The notes beneath the pieces are model-generated. The model did not search any database. It saw only the letters and a program-made list of their open reading frames with translations, and was not told the origin of the DNA. Positions 23,273 to 36,815 of a stretch of DNA of 64,000 bases are shown piece by piece. The number at the start of each line of letters is the position of its first letter. Positions within the stretch are counted from its first letter, which is position 1. The stretch is from assembly GCA_030068075.1 (NCBI GenBank), contig CM057824.1, positions 127,896,414 to 127,960,413 of the forward strand, read 5' to 3'. Position numbers and translations under genes: made by a program. Source of the DNA: Paguma larvata. Lineage: Eukaryota; Chordata; Mammalia; Carnivora; Viverridae.

Positions 23273-24004
23273 CAAAATTGTTATAATAGGAAAAGATTAT
23301 CCTAAAGTATGCAGCCAAAAGTGTAGGGGGAAAAGTATTATAGCAGTGTGTGAGGCAACATAAAAATATCTTACTATTCAGGATTTTGTGATATTTTGGT
23401 ATTTGTCAGCTTAAAAATTTTTTTAGTTATGATTTTATTTCTCACTATAAATAAGTACTTTCATACTTAAATTTGGATTGTAAAATTGTGTAGTTTTCTT
23501 AAAGTATGTTTCTAAATTACATAAAATCTTTAGATCCACAAAACCTAGATTTGATCCTGGAGTATAAAATGTAAAATAGTTTTTCTGAGGTCGCATGGCG
23601 ACTGGCAAAATAGGCCATACAGCACAGAACAGCGGAGTTTTCTTTAGCCATCTGTCTGTTTCTTTGGTGTTTCTCTAGTTTTAAGAGAAAAGTGAAAAAC
23701 AGTACTAGCTTGAATATGCAATCCAGAACACACACATGCATGTAGATTGATGTCACCAAAAATATAAACATCAAAAGAATATGATCTAGAATTAAATGAC
23801 TAATAAGTCAGTGATTTTATTAAGTGGTACATTTAGTTATAAAAATATCTATTAAAAGGTAAAACAAAGTATTTACTGAATTTTTTAGTTGTTTTCCTCT
23901 CACATAGAGATGAATGGAGAGAGTACAGATGTATATTCAGCAGGCAATAGAAATAGTGCCAAACTTGAAAACAGGAAACCTTGATTAAAGACTGTTCTAC
24001 TTCT
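23273..24004. other. AT-rich intergenic DNA
   Basis: No repeat or exon recognised. An 85-codon minus frame (23517-23774) has no domain. Confidence 0.5.
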
Positions 24005-24410
24005 CATGACCCTGTTTATTACAGCAGACTTTGTTAATTGTCCCCAAAATTCCTTCCCATTTTTTTCTATTTAGTACCCATTGCTCAGGTATAGCCTTCT
24101 AGCTAGATACATTCCCCAGTCTTCCTGTAAGTTAGGTGCAGTTGTATGACTAAGTGTTAGGCAATGGGTTGCAAGGAAAAGTGATTTTTTTTCTTGCAAT
24201 TCTTTATAATGCTCTTATATAGTTCTAATAATATTCAAGAAGAGGCTGTCTGCTTGTCCTATTCATTTTTGCTTCTTTCCCTGAGCTGGAATGCAATATT
24301 AGTGAGCCTGCTAAGGGCAAACCTGAGCGGGCAACAACACAGAAAGACCCTAGATCCTCAGACAATTTCAGGCCAGTTCTAGACTGACATGAGAGAGAAA
24401 TAGTAGTTAA
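24005..24410 (+). mobile_element. LTR/MER-like relic, family uncertain
   Basis: 'GGCAATGGGTTGCAAGGAAA' and 'GACTGACATGAGAGAGAAATAG' resemble the 'ccaatgg..gtgagcagaagtga' and 'gagagagaaata' blocks of a common mammalian LTR-type repeat also seen at 37530-37800. Assignment by texture only. Confidence 0.4.
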
Positions 24411-24639
24411 ATGTGGTTTTTTTGTTTGTTTGTTTGTTTTGAAGAGATGTTAGCTAATGTTACAGTGGTAATTGTATTGCAATATAAAGTGTATCAAATC
24501 CGCATGTGCATCCTAAACTTATAGGCTAAATGTCAATTATATCTCTATTTTTAGAAAAGATTTTTTTTGAGCCACTGTATTTTTGAAGTCTGCTTGCAAA
24601 AATAGCTTGTAAAAATGGTTTGTACCCTAACGAACACAA

Positions 24640-24770
24640 TGAACTATGAGCAAGTTACCGCCTCTCAAAGCTTCCGTTTCCTCAAGTGTAAAGTGGGGAT
24701 CATAATACCAATTCTGGCCATGCATGCAGTTGCTCTGAGTATTAAATAATGTAAATCAGAGATGAATACA
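24640..24770 (+). mobile_element. MIR SINE
   Basis: 'ATGAGCAAGTTACCGCCTCT', 'TTCCTCAAGTGTAAAGTGGG' and 'CTCTGAGTATTAAATAATGT' follow the MIR core in order. Confidence 0.75.
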
Positions 24771-24854
24771 TTACATTGTATAATATAAAATATTGTTTGT
24801 GTTTGGGTGTTACCACTATTGGGAGAATAAGATGAAATGAAGATGAAAATTTAT

Positions 24855-25067
24855 TAATTTTTTTAAATATTTATTGATATTTGAGAGAGAGGGAGAGAGA
24901 GGAACAGTGCACAGTTGGGGGAAGGGCAGAGAGAGAATCTGAAGCAGGCCCCAGGCTCTGAGCTGTCAGCACAGAGCCTCATGTGGCACTTGAACCCATG
25001 AACCATAATAAGATCATGACCTGAGCTGAAGTTGGATGCTTAACTGATTGAGCCACCCAGGTGCCCC
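24855..25067 (-). mobile_element. SINEC, minus
   Basis: Minus-strand head GGGGCACCTGGGTGGCTCAA. The plus strand shows 'TTGAGAGAGAGGGAGAGAG' and 'CTGAGCTGTCAGCACAGAGC'. It contains a small insertion (ATAATAAG) in the tRNA-like part. Confidence 0.92.
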
Positions 25068-25074
25068 TGAAGGT

Positions 25075-25560
25075 TTTTTTTTTTATTTTCTTAATGAACG
25101 TTTTGTTTTGGAGTAAGCTTAGATTAAGAAAGTAAGTGCAGAACTTTAGTATACCTTTAGCCAGTATCCCTAATGTTAACATCTTACATTCCCTGGCACA
25201 TTTTTCAAAACTAAAAAATCAGCATTGGTCCATTACTGTAAATCCGGACTTTATTTGGATTTCACTAGTTTTTCCACTAAAGACCTTCTTAAATCTTTCT
25301 TTCAGAATCCCATTTATGAGACAACATTGCATTAATTGCCGTATTTCTTGGTCTTTCTGGTCTGGACATTTTCTGTTTTTTCTTTTTTTTCATGACCTTG
25401 ACAATTCTCTCCCAACCCCTACCCTCCCCCTCCCTCCCCTGTTTTGTTTTTTTTTTTTTATCACCAAAACAGTTTTAAGTGATACTGACTGGGTATTCTG
25501 TGGAAGGTTCGTCTATTTGAGTTTTTCTGATGTTGTTTTCATGGTTTAACAGTGGTGATG
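25075..25560 (-). mobile_element. L1M LINE 3' UTR, minus
   Basis: 'CCTAATGTTAACATCTTACA', 'GGACTTTATTTGGATTTCAC', 'AGAATCCCATTTATGAGACA' and 'TTTCATGACCTTGACAATTC' are the reverse complement of a conserved L1M 3'-UTR segment. Interrupted near 25400-25460 by a C/T-rich stretch and T13. Confidence 0.8.
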
Positions 25561-26790
25561 GTTTGGAGGATTTTACTTTTAATGAAAAAGGTAACGTAGG
25601 ATAGAAAGGGATAAGGGGTAAAAAAAAAAAAAGAGAGAGAGAGAGCAAGAAAGCACACAAGTGAGAATAATCACTCTATCTCAATTTGATTGCTTAATTA
25701 GCTCTAACTACTGTCCTAGTTAGCATGCCCCTGTGACAGAATAGAATTTTGTACCTTAGCCTTATAAGGTATCTTTGAGAATGGCAAGAAGGTTTCAGTC
25801 TCCTTCTCTCTCCTTATACCCCTGAGTGAGCCTAGGCTGTCCATTTACTGTCCCTTCCATTCATTCTGGAAAAGTAGCTAGAATGCACACTAGGTCATTA
25901 GTCTGGAACTTGATGGCAGATGGGTATCCAGTGGTATCGGCATCTTGTCTCGTGGAACAAAAAATAGTCTTTTATTTTAATTTTTTTTTAGAAAAACTGT
26001 TCACTGACAGCTTCAAAGCCACAGTAAACTGGCTGGCAAACCCTTAGCTACTGAGAAGCCTTTTTTTTTTTTTTTTTTTGAGACAGAGTTGGGAAAGGTG
26101 GAAGAAGAGAGGAATATTACAAAGGCAAATATCAATTTTAGGTAAGTAAAAAGATAAGACTTGGTGAATTTAAGATCTTGAAGAAAAGTTTCAATGAACA
26201 AGGAGGCTAAAATCTTTCCTTGGATACTGAACTATAGTCTGACTCCCCTGACATAATAAAGGGAAAGCAATGTTTTTATTGGGACAGGAATTAACTACAT
26301 ATTTCATTTTGTATTTACTTTTCAAGTTGATCAAGTCCTGGGCAAGAACCTGCTAGGCAATATTGTTTTTAATATTTTAAGTAAAGATATCCATCTTGAA
26401 TGGCATTAGAATTACAAAAAATTTTTACTACGTCATTTCTTCTCTGGCTATATAAAGTCTTGAGTATATAAAATTCCCACCAGCGCATGCGCACACACAC
26501 GCAGACACCCATGCATACACACACACACCCCTATACTTAAAAAAAAAATCAAAAGAGAGAAAACTGACTGGGAAGGGTCTAATTTTGATTAAATTCCAGA
26601 GTCCATTCTTTGAAGAGATCTTTTGGTTAAGTGATCAAATCTAATCTATGCATTGCTCTGCACTGTTATCTTTCACTTAACACCCATCCCTGGAAATCTT
26701 GTTTGGGCTCAAAAGGCAACACCTCAGATAATACTTGGTGTATATGATCTTTGTCAGCATCCACTTTTCTCTGTCTTTACCTGGCTTCCC
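25561..26790. other. Intergenic DNA with simple-sequence tracts
   Basis: No gene. It holds A12-(GA)n at about 25620-25645, T20 followed by GAGACAGAG at about 26060-26090 (possibly a clipped SINE tail), and a CG/CA alternating tract at 26483-26530. Confidence 0.5.
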
Positions 26791-26794
26791 TCTG

Positions 26795-27710
26795 ACCGTT
26801 AATCTCCTGTTGAGCACTATTTCCCTGTATCTCCATTTCCTCCCTCACCTAGCTCCCTCTTCCTTCAAACTCACATCCCAGTTTTCACCATGTCCTGCTG
26901 AGTCTGCTTCTTAAATGCATCTCAGTTCCATCCATGTCTTTCTTTCTCTACTGTTGGTGTCTAACACAACCACTTTTCTGGTGTGACACTTTACTACCAT
27001 TTTTCTTTCTTTTTTAAAACTGTATATATGTATGAATGTATGTATGTATGTACTCTCCATTACTCTCCACGTGCAGCATGGAGCTTGAACTCATAGCCCC
27101 AAGATCAAAACTCATATGCTCTTTGGACTGAGCCAGCCAGGCGCCCTTGTACTGCCACTCTTCTGGACTAATGCACAGTCTCCAGTTGCAGCTGCAGTGA
27201 TATTTCTGAGACATAATTCTCTTTGTAACGATTCCACATGTGTCTTTTAAGCAGCTTCATCCCCCGACCCCCATAAGGAAAAAAAAAATCAAAACTACTG
27301 AAAATACTGATAATAGATCTAGTCTTGCCAGATCTGGTCTACCTATATTTCCCAGCCAAATGCTTGGCATTTCCACCTTGTGTTGTTATTCACCATCTCT
27401 CTCCTGCTTTCCTCCCTTTTCTTGGGCATTTCTCTCCACATCATTGACCCCTTGACCATTTCTTCCTATCCCTAAAAGATGCCCTACTTTTCCCCTGTCT
27501 TCCCAAGACCTTCACTCACTCTCCAAATTCCTTTTCTCTCATCCTTCAGGATTCCATTCCTCCATTCAGACTCCAGAAGAATCTCCCTGACCGTTCTCTT
27601 CTACTAGTTTAGGTTGGGTTTTTCAACTATGCATCAAAGCATCCTCATCTTCTTATTTAATAAACCATCCTCTTTTGTAATTGTGGGCTTGTTAAATATT
27701 TTATAAATAA
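26795..27710 (+). mobile_element. L2 LINE, interrupted by a SINE
   Basis: 'TCAGTTCCATCCATGTCTTT', 'CAGCTGCAGTGATATTTCTG' and 'TCAGGATTCCATTCCTCCAT' with 'AATCTCCCTGACCGTTCTC' follow the L2 3' region. Split at about 27007-27147 by a short CAN-SINE. Confidence 0.65.
27007..27147 (-). mobile_element. Short older CAN-SINE, minus
   Basis: The plus strand ends 'ACTGAGCCAGCCAGGCGCCC', the tRNA-like head in reverse, with 'GAGCTTGAACTCATAGCCCC' internally. The A-rich tail has turned into (TGTA)n (about 27021-27052). Same older, tRNA-only class as 18250-18355. Confidence 0.85.
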
Positions 27711-29775
27711 GTAAACTTCTTTACTATCTCAAAGAAATACATACATCCTAAACCCATCGTGGACTGCATTATAGATTCATCAGATTTGCAAAAATATGGC
27801 AAGTACGTGATAACAGGGTCTAATACCTATCCCTTCTTTTCAGTGCAAAAGTTTTCTTTTACTATACAGATATTATTGAGAACTGTTTTGCATTGCACTC
27901 TAAACCTGTGGGAAAATTTCTCCTTAATTAGTATGCTCTGAATTTAATTTTCTCTACCCTCCTTTCCTATCTTAAGTGAGAGCCCAGTTAGGAGCTCTAA
28001 GTGGGAGGAACTAGGTAGTGTAGTTGAACATGTTATAATTCTAATGGAGAGAGAGTTAAGCATGACCTGGGATTACTCACAGAAAGTCACTGGCTATATC
28101 CGATATCAACCTTGGTTTTGTTACATGCCTGCACATACATAGTTATATTCTTAAGCTGATATCCAAATACAGTTAACTGTAATAACCATTGCATGCTTCT
28201 AGAGGGTGAAATATATCGTGAAACAAAAAGTATAATTGTGGATGGTAGGTAGCAATGCCAAAAAGATTCATTATCACCGATCTGTTTCTTCTCTTCTAAA
28301 CCCTTTTGTGTTTAAGCTTCAAACGTTATGTATATATAACATATTCCCCCACCCTCCACTTTGATAGATATGTTTGATAAATACTTTGAAAACATATGTA
28401 TTTTTACTTGATTATTTCTAGAAGAATAGTTTTCAGTTTTTAGTTATTAAAAAACAGCTTTAAATTTAATTCTGAAAAATTTGCTTTTGTAGCGAGAAAT
28501 CTAGATAGATGTGTTCTTTGAAAGCTACTAAACACAACTTGCAAATTTCTGTCATCTATATCTATTCACAGTGAGAGAAAAAGTGCATTTAGATCTATTT
28601 ATAGTGTGATGTCACTAGAGATCCTGTATTTTATTCCAGCTGAATATAGTAGATTGTGGAAAAACAGACAGGAATGTCTTGATATTTGCATTATGACTAT
28701 GATTGACTTGCTGTGGCATTCCATCCTCCTAATGAATATAAAATCATTGCTAAAATGTCCTCATTCAGCAGAAATACATAAACAATGAAGGAATGTAATT
28801 TAATTTTAGCTTAATTTGACTGAGTGGTTACGTTTGGGGTAGCAGCCACAAAAAGCTAGGCAAATTCCCATGATGCCAGGCAGTATCTGGCAATAACAAG
28901 CGATTACAGTTTGCTTCTTAGAAAAGTTTCCAGATATTTCATAAAAAGTACTGAAGGTCAAATAAAGCATATATTATCTTGCTTATGAACATGCATTCTA
29001 TAGACATCCTTTATGTGCTCTTTCTGGTTTGTGGCTGCCGTGGAGTCCCCTTCTTTCTCTGTTGTCAGGTATTCGCTTATTCCAGCTGACAAAATCCTGT
29101 GGTCACTCAGACCCCCGCCCTGCACGTGCCTGCCACCTCCACCCTCCCAGCCCCACTGCCAATACTAACCCATCTTGTCACTCCTCTCTTCTTGATGCCA
29201 GGGCAGAGTTGACTTTCGCAACTCTGGGAATATGCTGTACTTGGTACAGTCTCAACTGGAACTCTAAAATCTAAATGTGTTTCCATTTAGGAATTACACG
29301 GTAGAATTCCTCCACAACTGGTGAATTGGGTTTCCCCTGTGTCTTGGAACCTAATCATCACATAATAATTACTTCGTAGAAAGTATGTTGAACAACTGAC
29401 TTGGGGAGGATTTGGGGAAAATTGTAATTGCCTGGGCTTTTGGCACTATTCATATTCCTATACTATTTATATTCATTTAGTATCAAGGTGAATGGTAATG
29501 TTAAGAAATATAGCAGTTTCAAAACAATCAAAATAGACTACTGTTATAGGCGTGGTAAAGCCATCAAGTCGAAAGTGAATGGCAAAGCTCAGAAGACTGA
29601 CCTCTGAGTGTGGCCTTCATCCCATATTTACAAAGTGTTATAATTCTAGAATTTCACCAAAAGATAACTATGTGAAACCTGTGAAATCAAGGTAACTGGA
29701 AATAATTTTAAATTTGACTTCTTTTTCACCACTTCTGCCCCTAAAACTTAATGTATATTTAGAAAGTAGATTTAG
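27711..29775. other. Intergenic DNA, repeat-poor
   Basis: About 2 kb with no recognisable transposon, exon or RNA gene. Mostly AT-rich, with a GC-richer patch at about 29020-29230 containing a domain-less 81-codon frame. Confidence 0.5.
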
Positions 29776-30723
<948 letters not shown>

Positions 30724-30784
30724 AAGCAGATTTAGAAGTATATGGTGTTTTATAAGGTTATTTATAAAGATATATTTATTTTAT

Positions 30785-30865
30785 TAGTTTTTTAAAAAAA
30801 TTTAATTCCAATTAGTTGATATAGAGTGTTATATTAGTTTCAGGTGTATAATAATTATAGGTTAC
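30785..30865 (-). mobile_element. Short carnivore L1 3' end, minus
   Basis: 'TTTAATTCCAATTAGTTGAT' and 'TTATATTAGTTTCAGGTGTA' are the reverse complement of a carnivore L1 3' UTR next to its poly(A). Only about 80 bp, heavily 5'-truncated. Confidence 0.65.
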
Positions 30866-31656
30866 TTAGTTTTTTAGAAATTCTTCCTAAAGGAAATGTT
30901 GTCTACAGAACCTTATTCACTGTTATCCTTTGGGGGTTAGTGAGAAATAAATGGATGACAAAGAAAAGAAGTGGTCGTATTGGTGAAACTGAATGTAAAA
31001 GTTAGAAAAGTCCTGTGGCTTCAAGAATGGGGATGGATTTCATTAATTAAAATTAAAAGCTTGGGGTAGAGACCACATGGGAAATAAATCTTCAGAGTAA
31101 AGAGAGAGCAGCTTTTCAGACAGGAATTAAGCGGTTAAGTGGCCCCAATGGTCTAGCACATAATTGTATAATCATATGGATATTGTCTTTGATAAAATAA
31201 AGACAGATAATTTGAGGACTATAAATAGGGAAGCAGAGTGGGATAAATAAGCCAGATATAGGAAGGTCTTTTCTTCTTCAGCCAAAATCTTCCTATTGAT
31301 GCGTTACCCTTTTTAATGGATGGTGGTAACTAAGTTTTCTCTAAAGATGAGGTCTCTAATGTATGAGTTACATCTTTCACTATTCTATTTTTGCACTCTG
31401 AATTTTTTGCCTTTATAAAGGCAGCTTTATAGAAAGATGCTTTCAAAAGTATCAGGGGAATTATGAGTAACAAGAAGTTGGGACAAGCTGAGAAGAACCA
31501 GGACAAACTGTGAGCTTGAAGAGCTAAGAGTGCAAAAAGGAGATTGCATCTTAGTGTAGACACATCTGTTTATGGAGAAGAAAAAGTGGTGAAGGGCACT
31601 GTTTACAGAAAGGAAAATCTAAAGTCAAATGTCCTGCCAAACTAGTGTTAAAAAAA
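30866..31656. other. AT-rich intergenic DNA
   Basis: No exon or repeat recognised. A 77-codon minus-strand frame (31330-31563) has no domain. Confidence 0.5.
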
Positions 31657-31666
31657 AGACAACAGG

Positions 31667-31790
31667 GATGCCTGAGTGGCTCAACTGGTTAAGTGTCTGA
31701 CTCTTGATCTCAGCTCAGGTCATGATCTCATGGTTTGTGAGATCGAGCCCTGCATCAGGCTCTGATCTGACAGTTTGGAGCCTGCTTGGG

Positions 31791-31839
<49 letters not shown>

Positions 31840-31911
31840 TTCTCTCTCTCTCTCTCTCTAAATAAACGAATAAACTAAAAAAAAAAAAAAGAGAGAGAGA
31901 GAGAGAGAGAT
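31667..31911 (+). mobile_element. SINEC with (TC)n expansion, plus
   Basis: Head GGATGCCTGAGTGGCTCAAC, 'CAGGTCATGATCTCATGGTT', a (TC)n tract of about 25 units at 31794-31859, then AAATAAACGAATAAAC, A14 and (GA)n. Target-site duplication agacaacagg (31657-31666) and agacaatagg (31912-31921). Confidence 0.93.
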
Positions 31912-31921
31912 AGACAATAGG

Positions 31922-33621
31922 CCCCCCATGAAGTCCCTTGTATTAAGTCCCACATCTGCAAACCAAGACTTACCACTTAACCTAATTGCAGTTTCTGTAA
32001 TTTTATTTGGCCAGCACTAGTGAGGTAATCTGCCTAATAGACACCTGCCTTCCTCCAAAAGTAGGCAACCTGCCCTGGAGCCATCCAGTCTGCTAGAGTA
32101 ATTTCCGTATTCTGCTTCCTTTGGCCTCTAAGAGTCTTCCATCTTGCCCAGCTCCTTGGAAATCCCTATCTGCTAAAATGTGATGCCACCCCATTTATGA
32201 ATCATTTAATAACATTAATTTGATCTTTAAATTTACTCAATTGGATTTTGTTTTTTAACACTAGAAGGCAGGGTTCGGATCCAGGAAACTAGGTCTGGGT
32301 TTAATGGGTTTGATGTCCGAAGATTCAGGTCCATTTTAAGCGACTCACAAAGAAAAAGATCCAAAAACATTAACCAGAATTCCAGGCCAACAGAAATCAG
32401 TTGAAATCTGGGATTGTGTGTGTGTAGGGGCTTCAGTGACAGGAAGACAAAGAGGGTAAGATGTGGGTAGGCAAGAGCAGGCAGTGCTATCAATGGGTTT
32501 CTAATATTTTATAACACAAGAAAGGAGTACTATAGACATTACACAAAAACTTGCTTTAAAAAAAGTAAAATTGGGTTTATCCAATAATGTTATAGAAAAG
32601 TATTCCCAATGATTGGAGTAGACAGGAAACTGAACAAATGGTGTTCACAATATCAAACTGTGTCTGGTACTTCCTTGAGGAATGGACTTGTCTTTGTCAC
32701 CTCTGGGTATTTAGGACCTAGATCTTGGAGCTGAGTTGTGGCTTAATGTATAGGACTCTTTAAAAGTCTCCCACAGTGATCTGAAGGGAGCAGAAACAGA
32801 TTTGAAGAAATTAAAACAGGTTCTAGGTACAGTGAATCGTAGAGTATCAAAGTATTAGTTGAGATGCTGAATTCAGCCTACAGGCTTATGATACATATTT
32901 TTTCCTTTGGCTTAATCAGCTCAGATTTTTAAAAAGCCATGAATTTTGATTCCCTGGAAGGGAGATACACCCTCCAGTTTGCCTTGCTTATTCTTATGAC
33001 ACAGTTGTTTTACTAGCCTCATACCAGAAGCCATTTGAGTTTGACCTTTTGTCACTACCTGGGAAACAAAGAAGCAACAGTCAACTGAGTGAACTGATGT
33101 TAGTGAGCTGATGTAATAAACAAAATTTCCCAAGTTCAACTAGGATGTTTCCAAACTCACATCACCACCTCAAAACTAGGAGCAAATGCCTATGTCCTCT
33201 TATTCAGTTAGTGTCTTCAGTACCCACTTGCCTATCAATAGATTCCTATAACCTTTTTTTTAAGGACCCACCCAATTGGTTGAAGGACTGTAGCCAGGCT
33301 GGTCATATTTGCAAACACCAGAATTTGCAAACAGCTTCTAAAACTGATGATACAGTTGGTTGACATGGTTTTCTTGGTGGTACTCAGAGGCTTAAGTACT
33401 TGTTAACTGATGAGGCCAGGTTCACCAACTGCATGCTGTGCTCAAACTAGCACTTCCTCCTCCTCCAACAAACTTCTGGTGCTTCACCCCAGGTCCTCAG
33501 TCAGACTGACCCTCATTTCCAGGTAACAGTCTCCAGGGATGTCCCTGGTTCACCCAGTCAGTTTTTCCACTTTCAGGGCTCTGTGAACAGAGTTAGACAG
33601 TGGATACCCTCTCTCCCAGAA
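31922..33621. other. Intergenic DNA, nothing recognised
   Basis: About 1.7 kb without classifiable repeats or exons. Short domain-less frames only (for example 32233-32493 minus). Confidence 0.5.
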
Positions 33622-33632
33622 GACTCTGAATT

Positions 33633-33838
33633 TTTTTTTTAAGTTCATTTATTTCGAGAGAGACCGAGACAGCGCAAGTAGGGGAGGGGCAGAGAAAGAG
33701 GGGGACAGAGAATCCCACGCAGGCTTCACACTGTCAGCACAGAGCCCCATGTGGGGCTCGGACTCATGAAACCATGTGATTATGACCCGAACCGACCAAG
33801 AGTCAGATGCTCAACCGACTGAGTCACCCAGGCATCCT
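33633..33838 (-). mobile_element. SINEC with target-site duplication, minus
   Basis: Minus-strand head GGATGCCTGGGTGACTCAGT. The plus strand starts with the T10 tail, then 'TTCATTTATTTCGAGAGAGA'. Flanked by gactctgaatt (33622-33632) and gactctggatt (33839-33849). Confidence 0.93.
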
Positions 33839-33869
33839 GACTCTGGATTCTTTATGTATAAAGATTCAT

Positions 33870-33888
33870 CCCCCCCCCCCGCCCCCCG
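33870..33888 (+). repeat. Poly(C) tract
   Basis: Eleven or so C, one G, then six C. Immediately right of a SINEC. Confidence 0.9.
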
Positions 33889-34850
33889 CAAGTGACAGCT
33901 TTGCTACCAGCTTTTTCCTCAAACAATAAAATCTTGTTTGAAAAAGAAAAACTACTTTTTCGTTCTATGCAGTCCTTCACCCATCCTATGTGGGTCCATT
34001 GTCTTTGAGGTGATTTACTAACTATGGAAGACCAATGCTTCCTAAAACAGAGATAATTTCCTTCTTCATAACTTTCTCTAATTTGTTTTCAAACCACATC
34101 AACCTGTTTGTTCCATGTATAGGGCCCTGTGCTTTCACATTTTTCATATAAAGCTTTGCATTGACTCAGAAAACAAAAACTCAGGTATAAAAACATTAAT
34201 ATGGGAAGATGATCAGATTTACTAATCTGAACAAATTCAGTGAAATACTTATCTGAATTACAAATTATGTGAGTGAGGCTGTAGAAGGTCAGTTCCTAGA
34301 AGGCTCTCTTTTACCCAATATAATAATTAGGTCAAACGTCATAACTTTGTAGATGTTGAGGGCTTTCCAACACGGTCTCATATATGTTCCCTTCTATTTT
34401 ATACATAATTTAAAAATCTCAAAGAAATTACCCTGGGAAGATTATAAATGGGAGCAATCAAATCCCAGCCAATTATTATTTTTTTTCTTTTTTAAATCAG
34501 TTTCACCAATGTGATTCCATCTGGCTGAATTGAGAAAGTAATTTATTACATTTGGTAAAAGGGCAACCTTTTACTAAATTATAAATATGTTAACTAAATG
34601 GAAATATCATCTAAATTACATGCCTGTTCCCTTCCTTATACCCTGCAAGTCTGAGCTTTCCAGATAAGCATTCAATAAACAGGCTTTAGACATAGGGCTT
34701 CTACTACTGTCCATCAAAATAATTAGGTATAGAAATGTTTTAGAAAGATACATTTATGATTTTAATTTACTTTTTTATTTTGACTCAAGCAGACTTAATT
34801 ATGGCCCAATTTACATATGCTTAAAAGAGATCCTGTTTAAAAGTTTATTA
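33889..34850. other. AT-rich intergenic DNA
   Basis: No repeat or gene recognised. Confidence 0.5.
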
Positions 34851-34852
34851 AT

Positions 34853-35052
34853 ATTTTTTTAAGTTCATTTATTAATTTTGAGAGAGAGAGAAACAGAGAG
34901 TGAGGGAGGGGCAGAGTGAGAGGGAAAGAGAGACTCCCAAGCAGGCTTTCCAGTCAGCACAGAGCTCGACACAGGGCTGGAACCTACTAACCATGAGATC
35001 ATGACCTGAGCCAAAATTAAGAGTTGGGCACTTAACTGGCTGAGGTGCTCCA
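34853..35052 (-). mobile_element. SINEC, minus
   Basis: The plus strand shows T-rich tail 'TTTTTTTAAGTTCATTTATT', '(GA)n', 'CAGTCAGCACAGAGCTCGAC' and 'ATGAGATCATGACCTGAGCC'. The head end (GGAGCACCTCAGCCAG on minus) is more diverged than in the others. Confidence 0.9.
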
Positions 35053-35289
35053 TTATTATTTTAAAAAATAATAACAGATATGTTGATTAAAAATGCCTAT
35101 AGAATTCTGTACACTGAGAAGCTCCTTCTTACCCAGTCCTCCCTTGTTTTCCCTTCCCTCATTTTCTTTCCCTTGTTTACCCTTCTTCTAATAAAGTAAT
35201 TACATTTATTTCATTAATCCTGAAATTTAAATTGCATTTTAATAGGGGAGTTGGGGAGAGAAAGAAGTGAGAATTAACTTTAAAGTATA

Positions 35290-36815
35290 TAAATAAATAC
35301 AAGTGTTCTCTGCCCCTTTTACATACATAAATGGCAGGCAGTATACTATACAAATTGTTCTACATCTTTTTTTAATATTTATTAATATATTTGGCAGATT
35401 AATTATATAAGAATACATGAATAGCTTCCTCTTTCTTTTTATAGCTGCATTAATTGTGTTGGATTGTTTACAATTTTATGCTGTTACAAAAAATACATCC
35501 GTGTGTAAGTGTGTACATCTACCACTTTATATATGTGCATGTATTTCTGTAGAATAAAATGCTAGAATTGGCATTGTTAATTCCAGGAGTATATTATGAA
35601 TTTGTTGTTCTTGTAGATGTTGTCCAATTACATTCCATGTTCCATGTACATTCCAGGTACAACATGAGGGGTTGTACCAAGTTATAGCCCCACCAATTTA
35701 TGAGGATGCCAATTTATTCACAGTTTAATCAACACTGTATATTATCGAACTTTTGATTTGTTAATCCATCCAACAGATAAAAACGACAGTTTTTAATCTG
35801 TATTCCTTGTACTATGAGGGCTATTACACATCATTTTCATATATTTGAGGTCCAGTTATATTTCCTTTTTGGTGAATTATCTATTTATATCTTTTATCCA
35901 TTAATATTGCATTTTTTCTTGTTTGTCGAAACAGATTTTATATTTTAGGAATATTGGGTCTTTGTCCACAGTACATTTCAAATATCTTTACCAATTTGTC
36001 ATTTGTCTTAACTCTGCTTATGGGTTTTTGTTTTTGATTCTCTGGTTTGTTTTATCACACAGAAACTTTAATTATGTGGTTGAATTTATCAATTTTATTT
36101 TTCTTTTAAGACTTCCGGAGGTTGGAGTCATTATCAGAAAGATCTTTCTTTATTTTCTTCTAGTAAATTTGTAGCTTTATTTTGTATTTCATTTTTTGAT
36201 TCATTACAATTTTTTTCTGATGGTCATTGTGAAATTTGAGTTTTATGTTAATTTTCCCCCCAGATGGCTACCTACTTGTCCCAACAGCATATATTAAATA
36301 GCTTGTCTTTTCCCTCACTGATCTAAAGTGCTATCCTTAATTGTCTTTGTATTTTTATCTATTTTTAGACCTTTGTATTTTTATCTATTTTTAGACCTTT
36401 TATTCAGTGACTTGATCTGTTTATTCATGGGCCAGACACTACTGTAACTGTTAAAGCTTTATATTTCAATATCTAGAAGTTCCCATTCTTCTACATTGCT
36501 CTTCATTGTTATTTTTCTGGCTTGTTTTGCCTGTTTTCTTTTTAAAATGTGCTTCAGCATTATCTTATCTAGTTTAAAAATGTTATTATTTATTGTATTA
36601 AAAGAATATAAAAAATTTAACTTATAAATGTAATTTGTATGATGTCGAGTTTTTCTCATGTTAAAAGTATGCCTTTTCTTTTGATCAGTTCTTTTGTGTT
36701 CTTCAGAGGGTTTTACATTTTTCTACTTTTGGTTTTTATTTATTTCTTAAGATAATTCTTAGGTGTTCTGCAGTTTTTGTTGCTATTGTAAATGAGATCA
36801 TCCCTTCAAAGCTGT
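35290..36815 (-). mobile_element. Old L1M LINE, ORF2 end and 3' UTR, minus
   Basis: The order of landmarks matches L1M in reverse: 'AGCTGCATTAATTGTGTTGG', 'GTGTGTAAGTGTGTACATCT' region, 'TTGGGTCTTTGTCCACAGTA', 'TTTTATCACACAGAAACTTT' and 'AGATGGCTACCTACTTGTCC' (the ORF2 segment of 'ccagcaccattta'). Every frame is interrupted. It includes a local duplication 'TTTGTATTTTTATCTATTTT' at about 36346-36397. Confidence 0.8.
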
